Below, piece by piece: positions 38,114 through 46,367 of a DNA stretch of 64,000 nt (position 1 is the stretch's first letter; each line of letters starts with the position of its first letter). A model generated the notes under the pieces. It saw only the letters and a list, made by a program, of their open reading frames with translations. It did no database searches and had not been told where the DNA came from. Location of the stretch: assembly GCF_028745735.1 (NCBI RefSeq), contig NZ_JAQZSM010000002.1, forward strand, positions 248,001 to 312,000. Direction: 5' to 3'. This DNA comes from Roseinatronobacter alkalisoli (lineage in GTDB: Bacteria > Pseudomonadota > Alphaproteobacteria > Rhodobacterales > Rhodobacteraceae). A program made the translations under genes and the position numbers.

Positions 38114-38676
38114 CCATCCAACGCCTGACCCGCCCCCCTACTGGCCTTGATCTGGCCGCAACAAAAGATTTCGTGCGCGTTACTCACTATGAAGAAGACA
38201 CCCAGATTGCGGAAATGCAGGACGCAGCGGCGCATGAGCTTGAAGACGCAGCCGAAATTGCGCTGATCAATCAGATGGTGCGTGTCACGGTTGAAGGCTG
38301 GCCGGAAAGTGACCGCCTGCGCATGCCTATAGGCCCTGTTTTAAGCGATGATCCGGTGTTTCAGGTCATGGCCGAAGGTGACTTAATCGAGGCCGAATTG
38401 ATCCCCGGCATGCGACCAATGATCATTCTGGGCGAGACGGTGACAGAATACCTGCGCCATGCGCGTTTCGTCATTGAGTATCAGGCCGGATTTGGCGCGA
38501 CAGCCGAGGCATTGCCCCCTGATATCCGCCACGCCCTACGCGATCAGGTGGCGGCACTGTATGACTTCAGGGCAGCAAATGCGCATGAAGGCAAGGCAGC
38601 GCATGCACGCGGCACGCTTTCCCAGTCCTATGCCATGCAGCGCGTTATAGGGCGCTATCGTGGGGTGCGCGCATGA
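38104..38676 (+). CDS. Phage head-tail connector protein, gp6/gp8-like
   Basis: The protein has 190 residues from the ATG at 38104, preceded by GGAAAGGA. It starts MRLTIQRLTRPPTGLDLAAT and contains LATKDFVRV...DAQIAEMQDAA-type sequence (DTQIAEMQDAAAHELEDAAE) followed by a conserved PPDIRHALRDQVAALYDFR segment. This matches HK97/phiE125-type connector proteins that fill the ring below the portal. In this element it is placed before terL, not after the capsid gene. Confidence 0.75.
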   Translation: MRLTIQRLTRPPTGLDLAATKDFVRVTHYEEDTQIAEMQDAAAHELEDAAEIALINQMVRVTVEGWPESDRLRMPIGPVLSDDPVFQVMAEGDLIEAELIPGMRPMIILGETVTEYLRHARFVIEYQAGFGATAEALPPDIRHALRDQVAALYDFRAANAHEGKAAHARGTLSQSYAMQRVIGRYRGVRA

Positions 38677-38882
38677 CCGGCCCTGAACTCGAGCGCGCCC
38701 TGTTCCACTGGCATGCCGTGATCAAGGCTACGCCGCGCGGATGGGCCAAGGACTTTGCCCTGTCCATCCAGCGCAACCAACGGCGGCGCAACTGGAAGCC
38801 AACAGCCAAGCAAGCGCAGATCATGCGCACCATGGTTGCCGACCTATTCAGCGGTTCAGATGCAAGGGAGTTGATCGAATAG
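38673..38882 (+). CDS. Small element protein (69 aa)
   Basis: ATGA overlap with the connector gene supports translation. The sequence is basic and helical: WAKDFALSIQRNQRRRNWKP then KQAQIMRTMVADLFSG. It could be a small DNA-binding or packaging protein; TerS identity is not supported. Confidence 0.55.
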   Translation: MTGPELERALFHWHAVIKATPRGWAKDFALSIQRNQRRRNWKPTAKQAQIMRTMVADLFSGSDARELIE

Positions 38883-39305
38883 AAAAGACCCGCGCGTCAA
38901 CGCGGGTCACGGCAGATGTGGGCTTTTACGGGTTAGCTGGCGCATCTGCTTAAAGCGCAACCAAGGTAACGGGTCAGGCGCAAACCAACAAGCACAAATG
39001 CAAGTTGGCGGGGTGTGAATCCCCAAGGGCAGCTTCGCCGCATTTTGCGGTCTCTCCACGCCCTAAGACCCCACTGCCACCCTCTGGCGGTGAACATGGG
39101 AGAGCGATGCCGAGCCGAGGGAAAGGCAGGCTGACCTAATGCTGGGGCTCGTCCGAATTGGCAGGGCAACATGGCAGGCGGTCGGGAGCGGGAGGCGGGT
39201 TTTCCAACCCCGCAGCAGTAACCCGCTTCCCGACCGTCAACCGGGGTCTGAACCGATTGGCAGTGACCAGAAAAGAGCAACGTTGAACTAGAGAGAGACG
39301 CGGCA
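38883..39305. ncRNA. Highly structured region upstream of terL; candidate structured RNA
   Basis: No credible gene. Successive complementary arms are seen: GACCCGCG/CGCGGGTC (38887-38908, followed on the minus strand by TTTTC, so a leftward terminator); CCAAC/GTTGG enclosing GCA/TGC (38985-39008); GGGG/CCCC (39010-39024); GGCAG/CTGCC (39028-39078) enclosing CCGCA/TGCGG; and a long arm CGGTCGGGAGCGGG (39179-39192) with CCCGCTTCCCGACCG (39222-39236) around GCGGG/CCCGC. Which strand is transcribed is open. A packaging (cos/pac) site or an orphan HEARO-like RNA are candidates, not shown. Confidence 0.5.
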
Positions 39306-40955
39306 ATGAAGAAAGACAACAGAACACCGATTGCTTACTTGCCCGGATTTGGTCCCAATGCCGCCGATTTGTCAAAACCTGAGGACCGGGGTGGGACTGT
39401 TCCTTTCTCTCTCCTCCAAAAAATCCGGGGAAAATCGCGCGGCGTGCGCGCTATCCAGTTTTTGGGCCTTCTGTCAGTTCCCGAGGGCAAAAAGGCCGGA
39501 AAGCCGCTTAAATTGGCAGATTTCCAGCGAAAGTTTGTCAAAGGCACATTTTCAAAGAATATCATGGTGGGCGTGCTCTCGATTGGTCGAGGGAACGCCA
39601 AAACTGCCCTTTCCTCTGGCATCGCGCTGGCCGAGCTGGTGGGCGCGCTGGAAGAGAACCCGCAGCCTAAGCGAGAAATCATCCTTGCAGCCCGCAACCG
39701 TGATCAGGCTAAGACAGCCTTCAATTTCGTGGTGGGTTACTATGAGGCGCTGCCGGAAGCTGATCAGGGGCTGTTCACGATCCGGCGCGGCTCAAAGCTT
39801 GAAGTTGAATTTCACAGCAACGGCGGCGGTCTGCTGCGCGTCATCGCGGCTGATGGCAAGTCAGTGCTGGGCGGCGCGCCGACTCTGGCCATCATGGATG
39901 AACGGGCGGCATGGGAACGCGAGAAGGGCGACAATCTTGAAAACGCGATCCTGTCCGGTCTGGGCAAGCGGGACGGTCGCGCGCTGATCATCTCGACCAG
40001 TGCCCCAGATGACGCCAACACCTTTTCGCGCTGGATGGATGAACCGCCCCCCGGCACGTATGTTCAGGAGCATCGCCCCCCAATGGGCCTGCCAGCTGAT
40101 GACCTCGAAAGCCTGCTGATCGCAAACCCCGGCGCGGCTGAAGGCATAGGCGCAACCCCTGAATGGCTGGTGGCACAGGCGCGGCGGGCAATCGCGCGCG
40201 GCGGCTCTGCCCTGTCATCTTTCCGCAACCTGAACCGCAATGAGCGGGTTTCATCCGAAGATCGATCCGTTTTGGTCACGGTTGATGAATGGATGAGCGC
40301 CGAAGTTGACCCGGATCAACTGCCCCCGCGCGATGGTCCCTGCATTCTCGGAATCGACCTTGGCGGATCGCGCAGCATGTCGGCGGCGGCATTTTACTGG
40401 CCTGATACCGGACGCTTGGAGGCCCTTGGAACCTTCCCGAGCTTCCCCTCACTGGCAGATCGCGGCGCGTCTGATGGTGTTTCGGATCGCTATTGCCAGA
40501 TGCATGAGCGAGGCGAGTTGTCTGTCATGGGGGAAAACACCGTTCCACCTGGGCGATGGCTGGCCGAGATTGTGCGCCAGCTGGACGGCATCCAACCTCA
40601 GTGCATCGTGGGTGACAGATTTCGGCACGCTGAATTTGTCGAAGCCATGCAAGGCGCAGGGCTGGCGCGCGTGCCATTCATCTGGCGCGGCTTTGGCTGG
40701 AAAGACAGCGCCGAAGACATCGAGCGATTCCGGCGCGCGCTGTTTGACGGTGAAGTGAAGGTCGCGCCCTCGATGTTGCTGCGCTTTGCCTTCGCAGACG
40801 CGATCACCTTGGTTGATCCGGCAGGCAATCACAAGCTGGCAAAGGCCCGGTCCCTTGGGCGAATCGACGCAGCGGCGGCGACAGTGGTGGCCGTGGCCCA
40901 AGGGGCGCGCATGAAGGCCACGCCGAACAAGAAGGCGCGCGCGCTATGGACCTGA
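39306..40955 (+). CDS. Phage terminase large subunit
   Basis: The protein has 549 residues. N-terminal ATPase: a deviant Walker A GRGNAKT (94-100), Walker B LAIMDE (194-199) and a coupling STSAPDD motif (about 230-236). C-terminal RNase H-like nuclease: ILGIDLGGSRS with Asp351 and later CIVGDRFRHAEF. It drives DNA into the prohead. The ATG at 39306 has weak GAGAG upstream. Its end overlaps the HNH gene by 10 bp. Confidence 0.9.
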   Translation: MKKDNRTPIAYLPGFGPNAADLSKPEDRGGTVPFSLLQKIRGKSRGVRAIQFLGLLSVPEGKKAGKPLKLADFQRKFVKGTFSKNIMVGVLSIGRGNAKTALSSGIALAELVGALEENPQPKREIILAARNRDQAKTAFNFVVGYYEALPEADQGLFTIRRGSKLEVEFHSNGGGLLRVIAADGKSVLGGAPTLAIMDERAAWEREKGDNLENAILSGLGKRDGRALIISTSAPDDANTFSRWMDEPPPGTYVQEHRPPMGLPADDLESLLIANPGAAEGIGATPEWLVAQARRAIARGGSALSSFRNLNRNERVSSEDRSVLVTVDEWMSAEVDPDQLPPRDGPCILGIDLGGSRSMSAAAFYWPDTGRLEALGTFPSFPSLADRGASDGVSDRYCQMHERGELSVMGENTVPPGRWLAEIVRQLDGIQPQCIVGDRFRHAEFVEAMQGAGLARVPFIWRGFGWKDSAEDIERFRRALFDGEVKVAPSMLLRFAFADAITLVDPAGNHKLAKARSLGRIDAAAATVVAVAQGARMKATPNKKARALWT

Positions 40956-41278
40956 AACCGGAATTCGAGCGCCATTCAAAGCGCGTCACATCCACAAAGC
41001 GCTGGCAGGTTCTGCGCATGGCCGTGATCGAGCGTGACGGTTTTCGCTGCAAGAAATGCGGCGCGCGCGGGCGGCTTGAAGTGGATCACAAAAAGCCGGT
41101 TCGCACCCATCCGGAATTGGCTTTTGATCCGCAGAACCTGCAAGCCCTTTGCCCGTCATGCCACGCCAGCAAGACGCGCGTAGAGATTGGGCATCCCCCG
41201 CCCATTGCAACCCCGACGCGCAACGCATGGCAGAAAGCCGTTTGCGCGCTGGAAAATACTACGAAAACAAGCACTTGA
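40946..41278 (+). CDS. HNH endonuclease
   Basis: The protein has 110 residues. Zinc ligands C35/C38 (FRCKKC) and C69/C72 (LCPSCH) frame the catalytic DH at 47-48 (EVDHKKPV) and N64. This is the phage HNH that works beside TerL in HK97-type packaging. It overlaps terL and lies 11 bp before the capsid gene. Confidence 0.88.
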   Translation: MDLKPEFERHSKRVTSTKRWQVLRMAVIERDGFRCKKCGARGRLEVDHKKPVRTHPELAFDPQNLQALCPSCHASKTRVEIGHPPPIATPTRNAWQKAVCALENTTKTST

Positions 41279-41289
41279 AAGGAATAATC

Positions 41290-42555
41290 ATGCTTGAATC
41301 AGTTCGTATCGCCCGGCGTCAGTCGGAAATTCGTCAACAACTGGCCACACTGGCCGCAAATCCCACCCCGACCGAAGACGAAACCAGATCGATGGAAACC
41401 CTTGATCTGGAATACCGCACCAATGAAACCCGGTATCGCGCGGCCCTGATCGCGGAGGATACCGAGCGCCGCGAAGCCGGGGCCGATCTGGAAACCCGCA
41501 GCGGGCAGGAATATGCCGAGTTGCTTGCGCGGTTTGAACTACGCCAGGTCGCGCTTTCCTTGGATAACGGCCGCGCGCTGGATGGTGCAACGGCCGAGAT
41601 TGTGACCGAGTTGCGCAACACGGGCGGATACCGGGGCATTCCTGTGCCATGGGCGGCGCTGGAATTGCGCAACACTGTCGCCGCTGGCACCCCTGACCCG
41701 ATCAGCACGCGCCCGATCATCGACCGGCTGTTCCCCGACAGCATCGCGGCCCGTATGGGCGCGCAGATGATCCAGATTGACCACGGCGCAACGGAGTGGC
41801 CAGTCACAACCGCAGGCGCAACTGTGGGTTGGCAGGCAACAGAAACTGGTAATGTGGGCGGCCCGACCCCCTTCCAGACCGCTGACCGGCCCATGAAGCC
41901 CGATCACACGCTTGGGGTTCAGATGCGCCTGACGCGCAAGGCCATGCTACAGACCGGCAGCGCCTTGGAGCAGGCCGTGCGGCGCGACATGAACGCCGCA
42001 ATGGCCGTGGAACTGGACCGCGCAACCTTCCTTGGCACGGGCGCAGATGGCCAACCCTTGGGCGTGATCACCGGGCGAGCGACATATGACATCGCCCTGC
42101 AAGAGGTGGATGAACTGGCCACATGGGGCGCATTCCGCGCGGGGGTGACCGCCTTCATGACCGGCAACGCGGCCAGTGGCGCGGCTTCAATCAATGCCAT
42201 GATCCGGCCAGAGCTTTGGGACTTCTTGGATGGTGCGATCTGGGATGCGGGCAGCGGCCTGACTGAATGGGACCGCCTGTCCAAGCACCTGCCCAACACA
42301 TACACGACAAACAACGGGCTTGCCGCGCCCGCTGGCGATCCGCTGGCCACAATGTCGCTTCTGACCACAAGCACCGGTGGAATTGCCCCGATCTTCGTGG
42401 GCATGTGGGGCGCTATCGACCTGATCCGCGACCCATATTCAGATGCGCAAGCCGGTGGCCTGCGCCTGACAGCACTGGCAACCAAGGACGTGACGGTTGC
42501 ACGGCCTGCGCAACTGCGCGTGTTGTCCGGTCTCGAAATCGCGGCGGGCGAATGA
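41290..42555 (+). CDS. HK97-type major capsid protein
   Basis: The protein has 421 residues from the ATG at 41290 (MLESVRIARRQSEIRQQLAT) with AAAGGAAT upstream. An N-terminal coiled delta-like domain (about 1-100) precedes the mature capsid fold: GYRGIPVPWAALELRN, PIIDRLFPDSIAARMGAQM, LDRATFLGTGADGQPLGV. It ends overlapping the protease start. It builds the icosahedral head. Confidence 0.9.
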   Translation: MLESVRIARRQSEIRQQLATLAANPTPTEDETRSMETLDLEYRTNETRYRAALIAEDTERREAGADLETRSGQEYAELLARFELRQVALSLDNGRALDGATAEIVTELRNTGGYRGIPVPWAALELRNTVAAGTPDPISTRPIIDRLFPDSIAARMGAQMIQIDHGATEWPVTTAGATVGWQATETGNVGGPTPFQTADRPMKPDHTLGVQMRLTRKAMLQTGSALEQAVRRDMNAAMAVELDRATFLGTGADGQPLGVITGRATYDIALQEVDELATWGAFRAGVTAFMTGNAASGAASINAMIRPELWDFLDGAIWDAGSGLTEWDRLSKHLPNTYTTNNGLAAPAGDPLATMSLLTTSTGGIAPIFVGMWGAIDLIRDPYSDAQAGGLRLTALATKDVTVARPAQLRVLSGLEIAAGE

Positions 42556-43109
42556 TGCTCTGGGGCGCAGCATCAGGCGCGCTGGAGCTGCGCGCCGAAT
42601 TAGGGGGCGTCCGGTTGACCGGGCGCTTTCCCTACAACACCGAGGCCGAGCTTGCACCGGGGCGATCAGAGCGGATCGAGGCCCGCGCATTTGCGGCCCG
42701 GATCGAGGCCGAGGGCGAACTTTACTTCCTTGCCGGTCATGACTTTGAAAAGCCCTTGGCCAGTCGCAGCGCTGGAACGCTGATAATTCGTGACAGCGGC
42801 GAGGCGGTCCAGATCGAGGCGGAACTGGATGATGGCACCAGCTGGGCGCGCGACTTTCTGGCCGCACATCGGGCAGGGCTGATCCGTGGTCTTTCGCCGG
42901 GCTTTCGTGTCGCAGAGGGCGGCGAGAGGATCGAGCGCAAGGGCAGTGGCTTGCTGCGATCAATCACACGTGCCGATCTGATCGAGATCAGCGCCGTGAC
43001 GCGGCCAGCCTATCCGACCGCGCAGGTTGAAGCCCGCGCATGGAACCCGCTGCGCGATGATCAAAACCGGCGCGGCCTGCATCGCACATTCAACAGATGG
43101 AGGCCATAA
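42552..43109 (+). CDS. HK97-type prohead protease
   Basis: The protein has 185 residues from the ATG at 42552 (an ATG at 42555 is possible). Catalytic His63 lies in LAGHDFEKPLA and Ser115 in RGLSPGFRV, the U35-type pair; ISAVTRPAYP follows. It removes the capsid delta domain during maturation. ATGA overlap with the capsid gene couples the two. Confidence 0.88.
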   Translation: MMLWGAASGALELRAELGGVRLTGRFPYNTEAELAPGRSERIEARAFAARIEAEGELYFLAGHDFEKPLASRSAGTLIIRDSGEAVQIEAELDDGTSWARDFLAAHRAGLIRGLSPGFRVAEGGERIERKGSGLLRSITRADLIEISAVTRPAYPTAQVEARAWNPLRDDQNRRGLHRTFNRWRP

Positions 43110-43110
43110 G

Positions 43111-44178
43111 ATGGGCATTCTCGACATTTTCCGGCGCAAGCCAGCTGAGACCAGATCGAGCGGCGCAGGCTATACCGCGCAAGTTATCCAGGCACGGCAC
43201 GCAGCGATCAGCGGCGCGGGCGGTATGGCCGAGCTGACAGCGACTGCGCAAGGCTGCATCTCGCTATGGGAGGGCGCGTTTTCAATGGCGGATTGCAGCG
43301 CGCCGGATCTGCTCACCCGGCGGCATATGGCGCTGATTGCCAGATCTATGGCGCTGCGCGGCGAGGTGATTTTGTGGATGGATGGCGCGCGACTTGTGCC
43401 GGCATTCGATTGGGAGATTTTGACCAAGAACAGTGAACCGCGCGCATATCGTCTTGGCATCCCTGAGACAGGCGGCGGGCGCAGCTTCACAGCGTTGCCG
43501 GGAGAGGTTATTCATCTGCGCACCGGCGCCGATCTGACAGCACCGTGGAGCGGAACCAGCCCCTTGCGCAGATCGAGCCTGACCAGTGACCTGATGCACA
43601 CGCTAGAAAGCGCGCTGCTGGACGTTTACCGCAACGCGCCGCTTGGGTCTCAGGTTCTGCCAGTCCCGGAAGGCAGCGCCGAAGACATGGCCGAGATGCG
43701 CGCCAGCTTCCGGGGCAGGCGCGGGCAAACGATGGTTTTTGAGGGCGTTGCACAGTCAACTGCCGCAGGCATGAATCCTCAGCTGGGGCAGAAACGCGAA
43801 GACCTGTCCCCCGATCTGCAACGCGCGATGACCCGCGAGAGCTTGGAACAGGCCCGCTCTGCGATCCTGATGGCGTTCGGAGTGTTGCCAGCCATGGCCA
43901 ATGCAAGCGCGACAGGGCCGGTAATCAGGGAAGCCCAACGCCACCTTGCGCAATGGACTTTGCAGCCCCTGGCCGAACTGCTGGCCGAGGAAGCAACGGC
44001 CAAACTGGGCGCACCTGTCCAGATAGATCTTATGCGCCCTTTGCAGGCATTCGACACCGGTGGCAAGGCGCGCGCTTTGGGTGCGATCATCAAGGCGCTG
44101 GCAGAGGCCAAGGAACAGGGCATAGACCCCGCGCAGGCGTTGGCCTTGGTGGACTGGAAGGGAACGCAAACCGAATAA
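43111..44178 (+). CDS. Phage portal protein (HK97 family)
   Basis: The protein has 355 residues from the ATG at 43111 (MGILDIFRRKPAETRSSGAG) with TGGAGG upstream. It has WEILTKNSEPRAYRLG, EVIHLRTG and SPLRRSSLTSDLMHTLESA as in HK97-type portals, and ends at WKGTQTE. The family usually has 380-420 residues, so it is slightly short but covers all blocks. It forms the dodecameric vertex through which DNA enters. No adaptor or tail gene follows. Confidence 0.85.
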   Translation: MGILDIFRRKPAETRSSGAGYTAQVIQARHAAISGAGGMAELTATAQGCISLWEGAFSMADCSAPDLLTRRHMALIARSMALRGEVILWMDGARLVPAFDWEILTKNSEPRAYRLGIPETGGGRSFTALPGEVIHLRTGADLTAPWSGTSPLRRSSLTSDLMHTLESALLDVYRNAPLGSQVLPVPEGSAEDMAEMRASFRGRRGQTMVFEGVAQSTAAGMNPQLGQKREDLSPDLQRAMTRESLEQARSAILMAFGVLPAMANASATGPVIREAQRHLAQWTLQPLAELLAEEATAKLGAPVQIDLMRPLQAFDTGGKARALGAIIKALAEAKEQGIDPAQALALVDWKGTQTE

Positions 44179-44290
44179 GGCTTGCCGCCTTGGGTTTCTT
44201 CATGACCCGAACGGCACGGTATGGACGGCGAGTCACGTCAGAACCCCGTCAAGGCGCGGCCCTTTTTCAGATCCTTGAGGGCGCGGCGCA

Positions 44291-44328
44291 GGCCAGCACG
44301 GTGACAACCGGGGCTGGCCATTTTATTT
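44291..44328 (+). terminator. Rho-independent terminator of the structural module
   Basis: The stem GGCCAGC/GCTGGCC (with further GGT/ACC pairing in the loop) is followed by ATTTTATTT. It lies 113 bp after the portal stop and closes the rightward head operon. Confidence 0.8.
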
Positions 44329-44356
44329 GATCGATGGCGCGCTCGAAAAGAAACTT

Positions 44357-44599
44357 TTAATCAGTAAGCTGAATGTTAATTTCGGAATCTTTTGCTGCTT
44401 GTTCATGGTGATTTTTTTCTGCTTCTCGATCAATCACACAATGAAACATTGGGGAATTAAGGTTTAGCACAGTGTGTCCGTCGATCTCGACCAGACTTCC
44501 TTCGACCTTCGTAAAGGTCACCCCCTGAGATACCTCATGGTATCCATTTTCGCCCATTTCGAGCGTTATCAGCGTGTAAAGTTTCCCAGTCTCAATCAT
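44357..44599 (-). CDS. Small element protein (80 aa), unknown
   Basis: It starts MIETGKLYTLITLEMGENGY and has a beta-rich look with GSLVEIDGHTVLNL. It overlaps the end of the repressor gene by 8 bp in the same leftward operon. No family is recognised. Confidence 0.6.
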   Translation of the reverse strand: MIETGKLYTLITLEMGENGYHEVSQGVTFTKVEGSLVEIDGHTVLNLNSPMFHCVIDREAEKNHHEQAAKDSEINIQLTD

Positions 44600-44831
44600 T
44601 TGATTTCCTTTTCAATGCCACACCAGGACCATTCCCATTCTCAGACAAGAACACAACCCCAGCGGCTTCGAGCGCTGCGCGAAGGGCTGCGACGGTATCA
44701 GCAGCAACTAAAGAAACGTCTGTTTCCGCGCGACGAATAGTCTTGTCTGTCCGGCCCGTCATTGACGCCAGATCAGCCTGCGATAACCCAATCATGGCGC
44801 GCGCTGCACGCAACTGTTCAGAACTTGTCAT
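44592..44831 (-). CDS. XRE/Cro-type transcriptional repressor of the element
   Basis: The protein has 79 residues from the ATG at 44831 with AAGG upstream; ATG codons further out would place the start inside the operator. The helix-turn-helix is about 17-36 (SQADLASMTGRTDKTIRRAE). It is divergent from the rightward regulatory operon with a 71-bp intergenic region holding two operator palindromes, the classic switch layout. It probably keeps the element quiescent. Confidence 0.8.
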   Translation of the reverse strand: MTSSEQLRAARAMIGLSQADLASMTGRTDKTIRRAETDVSLVAADTVAALRAALEAAGVVFLSENGNGPGVALKRKSND

Positions 44832-44838
44832 TTTACCT

Positions 44839-44878
44839 TGTCCGGTTTCGGACATTATGTTATGTCCACTTTCGGACA
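44839..44878. promoter_or_regulatory. Twin operator of the element repressor
   Basis: Two 16-bp palindromes TGTCC-N6-GGACA (44839-44854 and 44863-44878) lie 24 bp centre to centre, in the divergent control region between the repressor and the rightward gene at 44903. The inner six bases differ (GGTTTC, ACTTTC), which points to a symmetric dimer binding two sites. Confidence 0.8.
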
Positions 44879-44902
44879 ATACCATAACAGGAGAATAGCA
44901 CA

Positions 44903-45205
44903 ATGACCGATCACACCCCCGCACAGGGGAACGCCCCCGGCTTGCCGAAGTCCAAATTCAACAAGGCGCGTTCTGAATATGATGATGACATCACATTTTC
45001 GATTGAAATTTTGATGGACCGGTTTCGCGGTTTGGCCGCAATGATCGAGATGCTTGGAGAACATCACGGCGATCTGAATACCAGTGTTAAGAGGATCACG
45101 GATGAGATTTACTTCATCGCGGATTCAGTGCGTCACCTAGCTGATGAGGGTGATCTGCTTGCGCGCTATGCTTATGACGAATTGAAAAGAAAGGCCGCAG
45201 CATGA
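44903..45205 (+). CDS. Small element protein (100 aa), unknown
   Basis: AGGAGAA lies upstream of the ATG. The protein is acidic and helical (YDDDITFSIEILMDRFRG, DEIYFIADSVRHLADEG). It is the first gene of the rightward operon controlled by the twin operator. ATGA overlap with the next gene. No family is recognised. Confidence 0.65.
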   Translation: MTDHTPAQGNAPGLPKSKFNKARSEYDDDITFSIEILMDRFRGLAAMIEMLGEHHGDLNTSVKRITDEIYFIADSVRHLADEGDLLARYAYDELKRKAAA

Positions 45206-45471
45206 GCATCCCGCAGACCCTTCACGAAATTCAACTCGCCGCCCTGACCCTGCGCGGCCTACTACGCGGCCTTGAGGATCGAGGGCTATGCAATGACCCT
45301 CGCGAAAAGGACATAACCAGCGCCATGATCAACGCCGCTGCGCCCTTGGCAGAAAGGCTGGCAGACTATTTGTATGACCTTGATGATGATCTGGCCACGC
45401 TCAATGCAATTCAGGCTGAGAAAGAGCTCAGCGAAGAACTTTCTCAAACATCAAAAACTGAAATGAGTTGA
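45202..45471 (+). CDS. Small element protein (89 aa), unknown
   Basis: The sequence is helical with leucine-rich opening (LAALTLRGLLRGLEDRGL) and an acidic second half (YLYDLDDDLATLNAIQAEKE). It is translationally coupled to the upstream gene. No recognised domain. Confidence 0.6.
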   Translation: MSIPQTLHEIQLAALTLRGLLRGLEDRGLCNDPREKDITSAMINAAAPLAERLADYLYDLDDDLATLNAIQAEKELSEELSQTSKTEMS

Positions 45472-45522
45472 CAAGCCACGGCATTGCGTGTTTTCTGAAA
45501 TGAGAACTTGCGAGGGCTTATC

Positions 45523-46191
45523 ATGGCGGCAACTCCCGGACAACTTTTTGAGCGCGTGGCGGATACCTTCGCCATGCCTCTGGTGCAGGTGAAGCAGATG
45601 GACCGTTTTCTTGCCGATGCTGGCCTACGCACCAAGACAGGCGGACGCGGGCGCAATGCCCCCAAAGTCTCGTCGCGCGATGCCGCGCACCTTCTGATTG
45701 CAGCGGCAACAAGTCGGAGCATCAAGGATGCAGCGGAAATGGCTCACACTTTTGGCCAGTTGCCGTTTTCACCCAATCAGGAAGTTTTCGCGGGAGCGGA
45801 GCGATTAACCTTGCTCAAGATCGATGGGCTTTCCCCAGATCACACCTTTGCAGACGGACTTGCCGCGATAATCGATTCAGTGCGGAATGGCGACTTTGAC
45901 GCCGCAATCCGCGCGCGCGGTGAATCAGACCCGCAAAAACTATTGATGGCGGACATTCGAGTGGAGTTGTTCCAGCCGTCGGCCATGGCAAGGATAGAGG
46001 TCTACAATCTCAAACGTTGCCTGAAGATGAACTATGATCAGCACCCTGACTATTCACGGCCAGATGCAATCGAGTTGCTGCAAAAACAGGTGGGCGACAA
46101 GCCGCGATCCGACCTGCAACACATCTCGGCGTTTGGGCTTGGATCGATCCGCGCGATTGCCGATCTGTTAGGACCGGAGGCCAGCACATGA
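45523..46191 (+). CDS. Element regulatory-type protein (222 aa), unknown
   Basis: ATG 45523 with CGAGGG upstream is preferred over the frame's opening at 45508. The N-terminal part (VKQMDRFLADAGLRTKTGGR followed by RGRNAPKVSSRDAAHLLIAA) looks like a DNA-binding helical domain found in small phage-related elements. The rest is unassigned (EVYNLKRCLKMNYDQHPDY). It overlaps the next gene by ATGA. A replication or induction role is possible; not shown. Confidence 0.65.
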   Translation: MAATPGQLFERVADTFAMPLVQVKQMDRFLADAGLRTKTGGRGRNAPKVSSRDAAHLLIAAATSRSIKDAAEMAHTFGQLPFSPNQEVFAGAERLTLLKIDGLSPDHTFADGLAAIIDSVRNGDFDAAIRARGESDPQKLLMADIRVELFQPSAMARIEVYNLKRCLKMNYDQHPDYSRPDAIELLQKQVGDKPRSDLQHISAFGLGSIRAIADLLGPEAST

Positions 46192-46367
46192 GCGCGACCG
46201 TTTATGCCGCCGACCTCTCGGCCGATCTGGGCTTTGGTCGCAACATGCCACCCAAATTTTGGAGCTGGTGCGAAAAGCACAATCTGCGCGCCATTGAGGG
46301 CAAGCCCTACGCCTTCGACCGCGACAAGGTTCAGGACGTGATTAGTGCATCGAGGGGGGCGAAGTGA
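46188..46367 (+). CDS. Small element protein (59 aa)
   Basis: It opens MSATVYAADLSADLGFGRNM and continues WSWCEKHNLRAIEGKPYAF, a winged-helix-like small DNA-binding shape. It is coupled by overlapping start/stop codons to both neighbours. It may act with the following AlpA-like protein. Confidence 0.55.
   Translation: MSATVYAADLSADLGFGRNMPPKFWSWCEKHNLRAIEGKPYAFDRDKVQDVISASRGAK

Noticed and set aside
38933-39319. 128-codon minus-strand ORF across the region upstream of terL
   Set aside because: It lies on the strongly structured stretch whose inverted arms explain its codons. No domain recognised; treated as non-coding or RNA.
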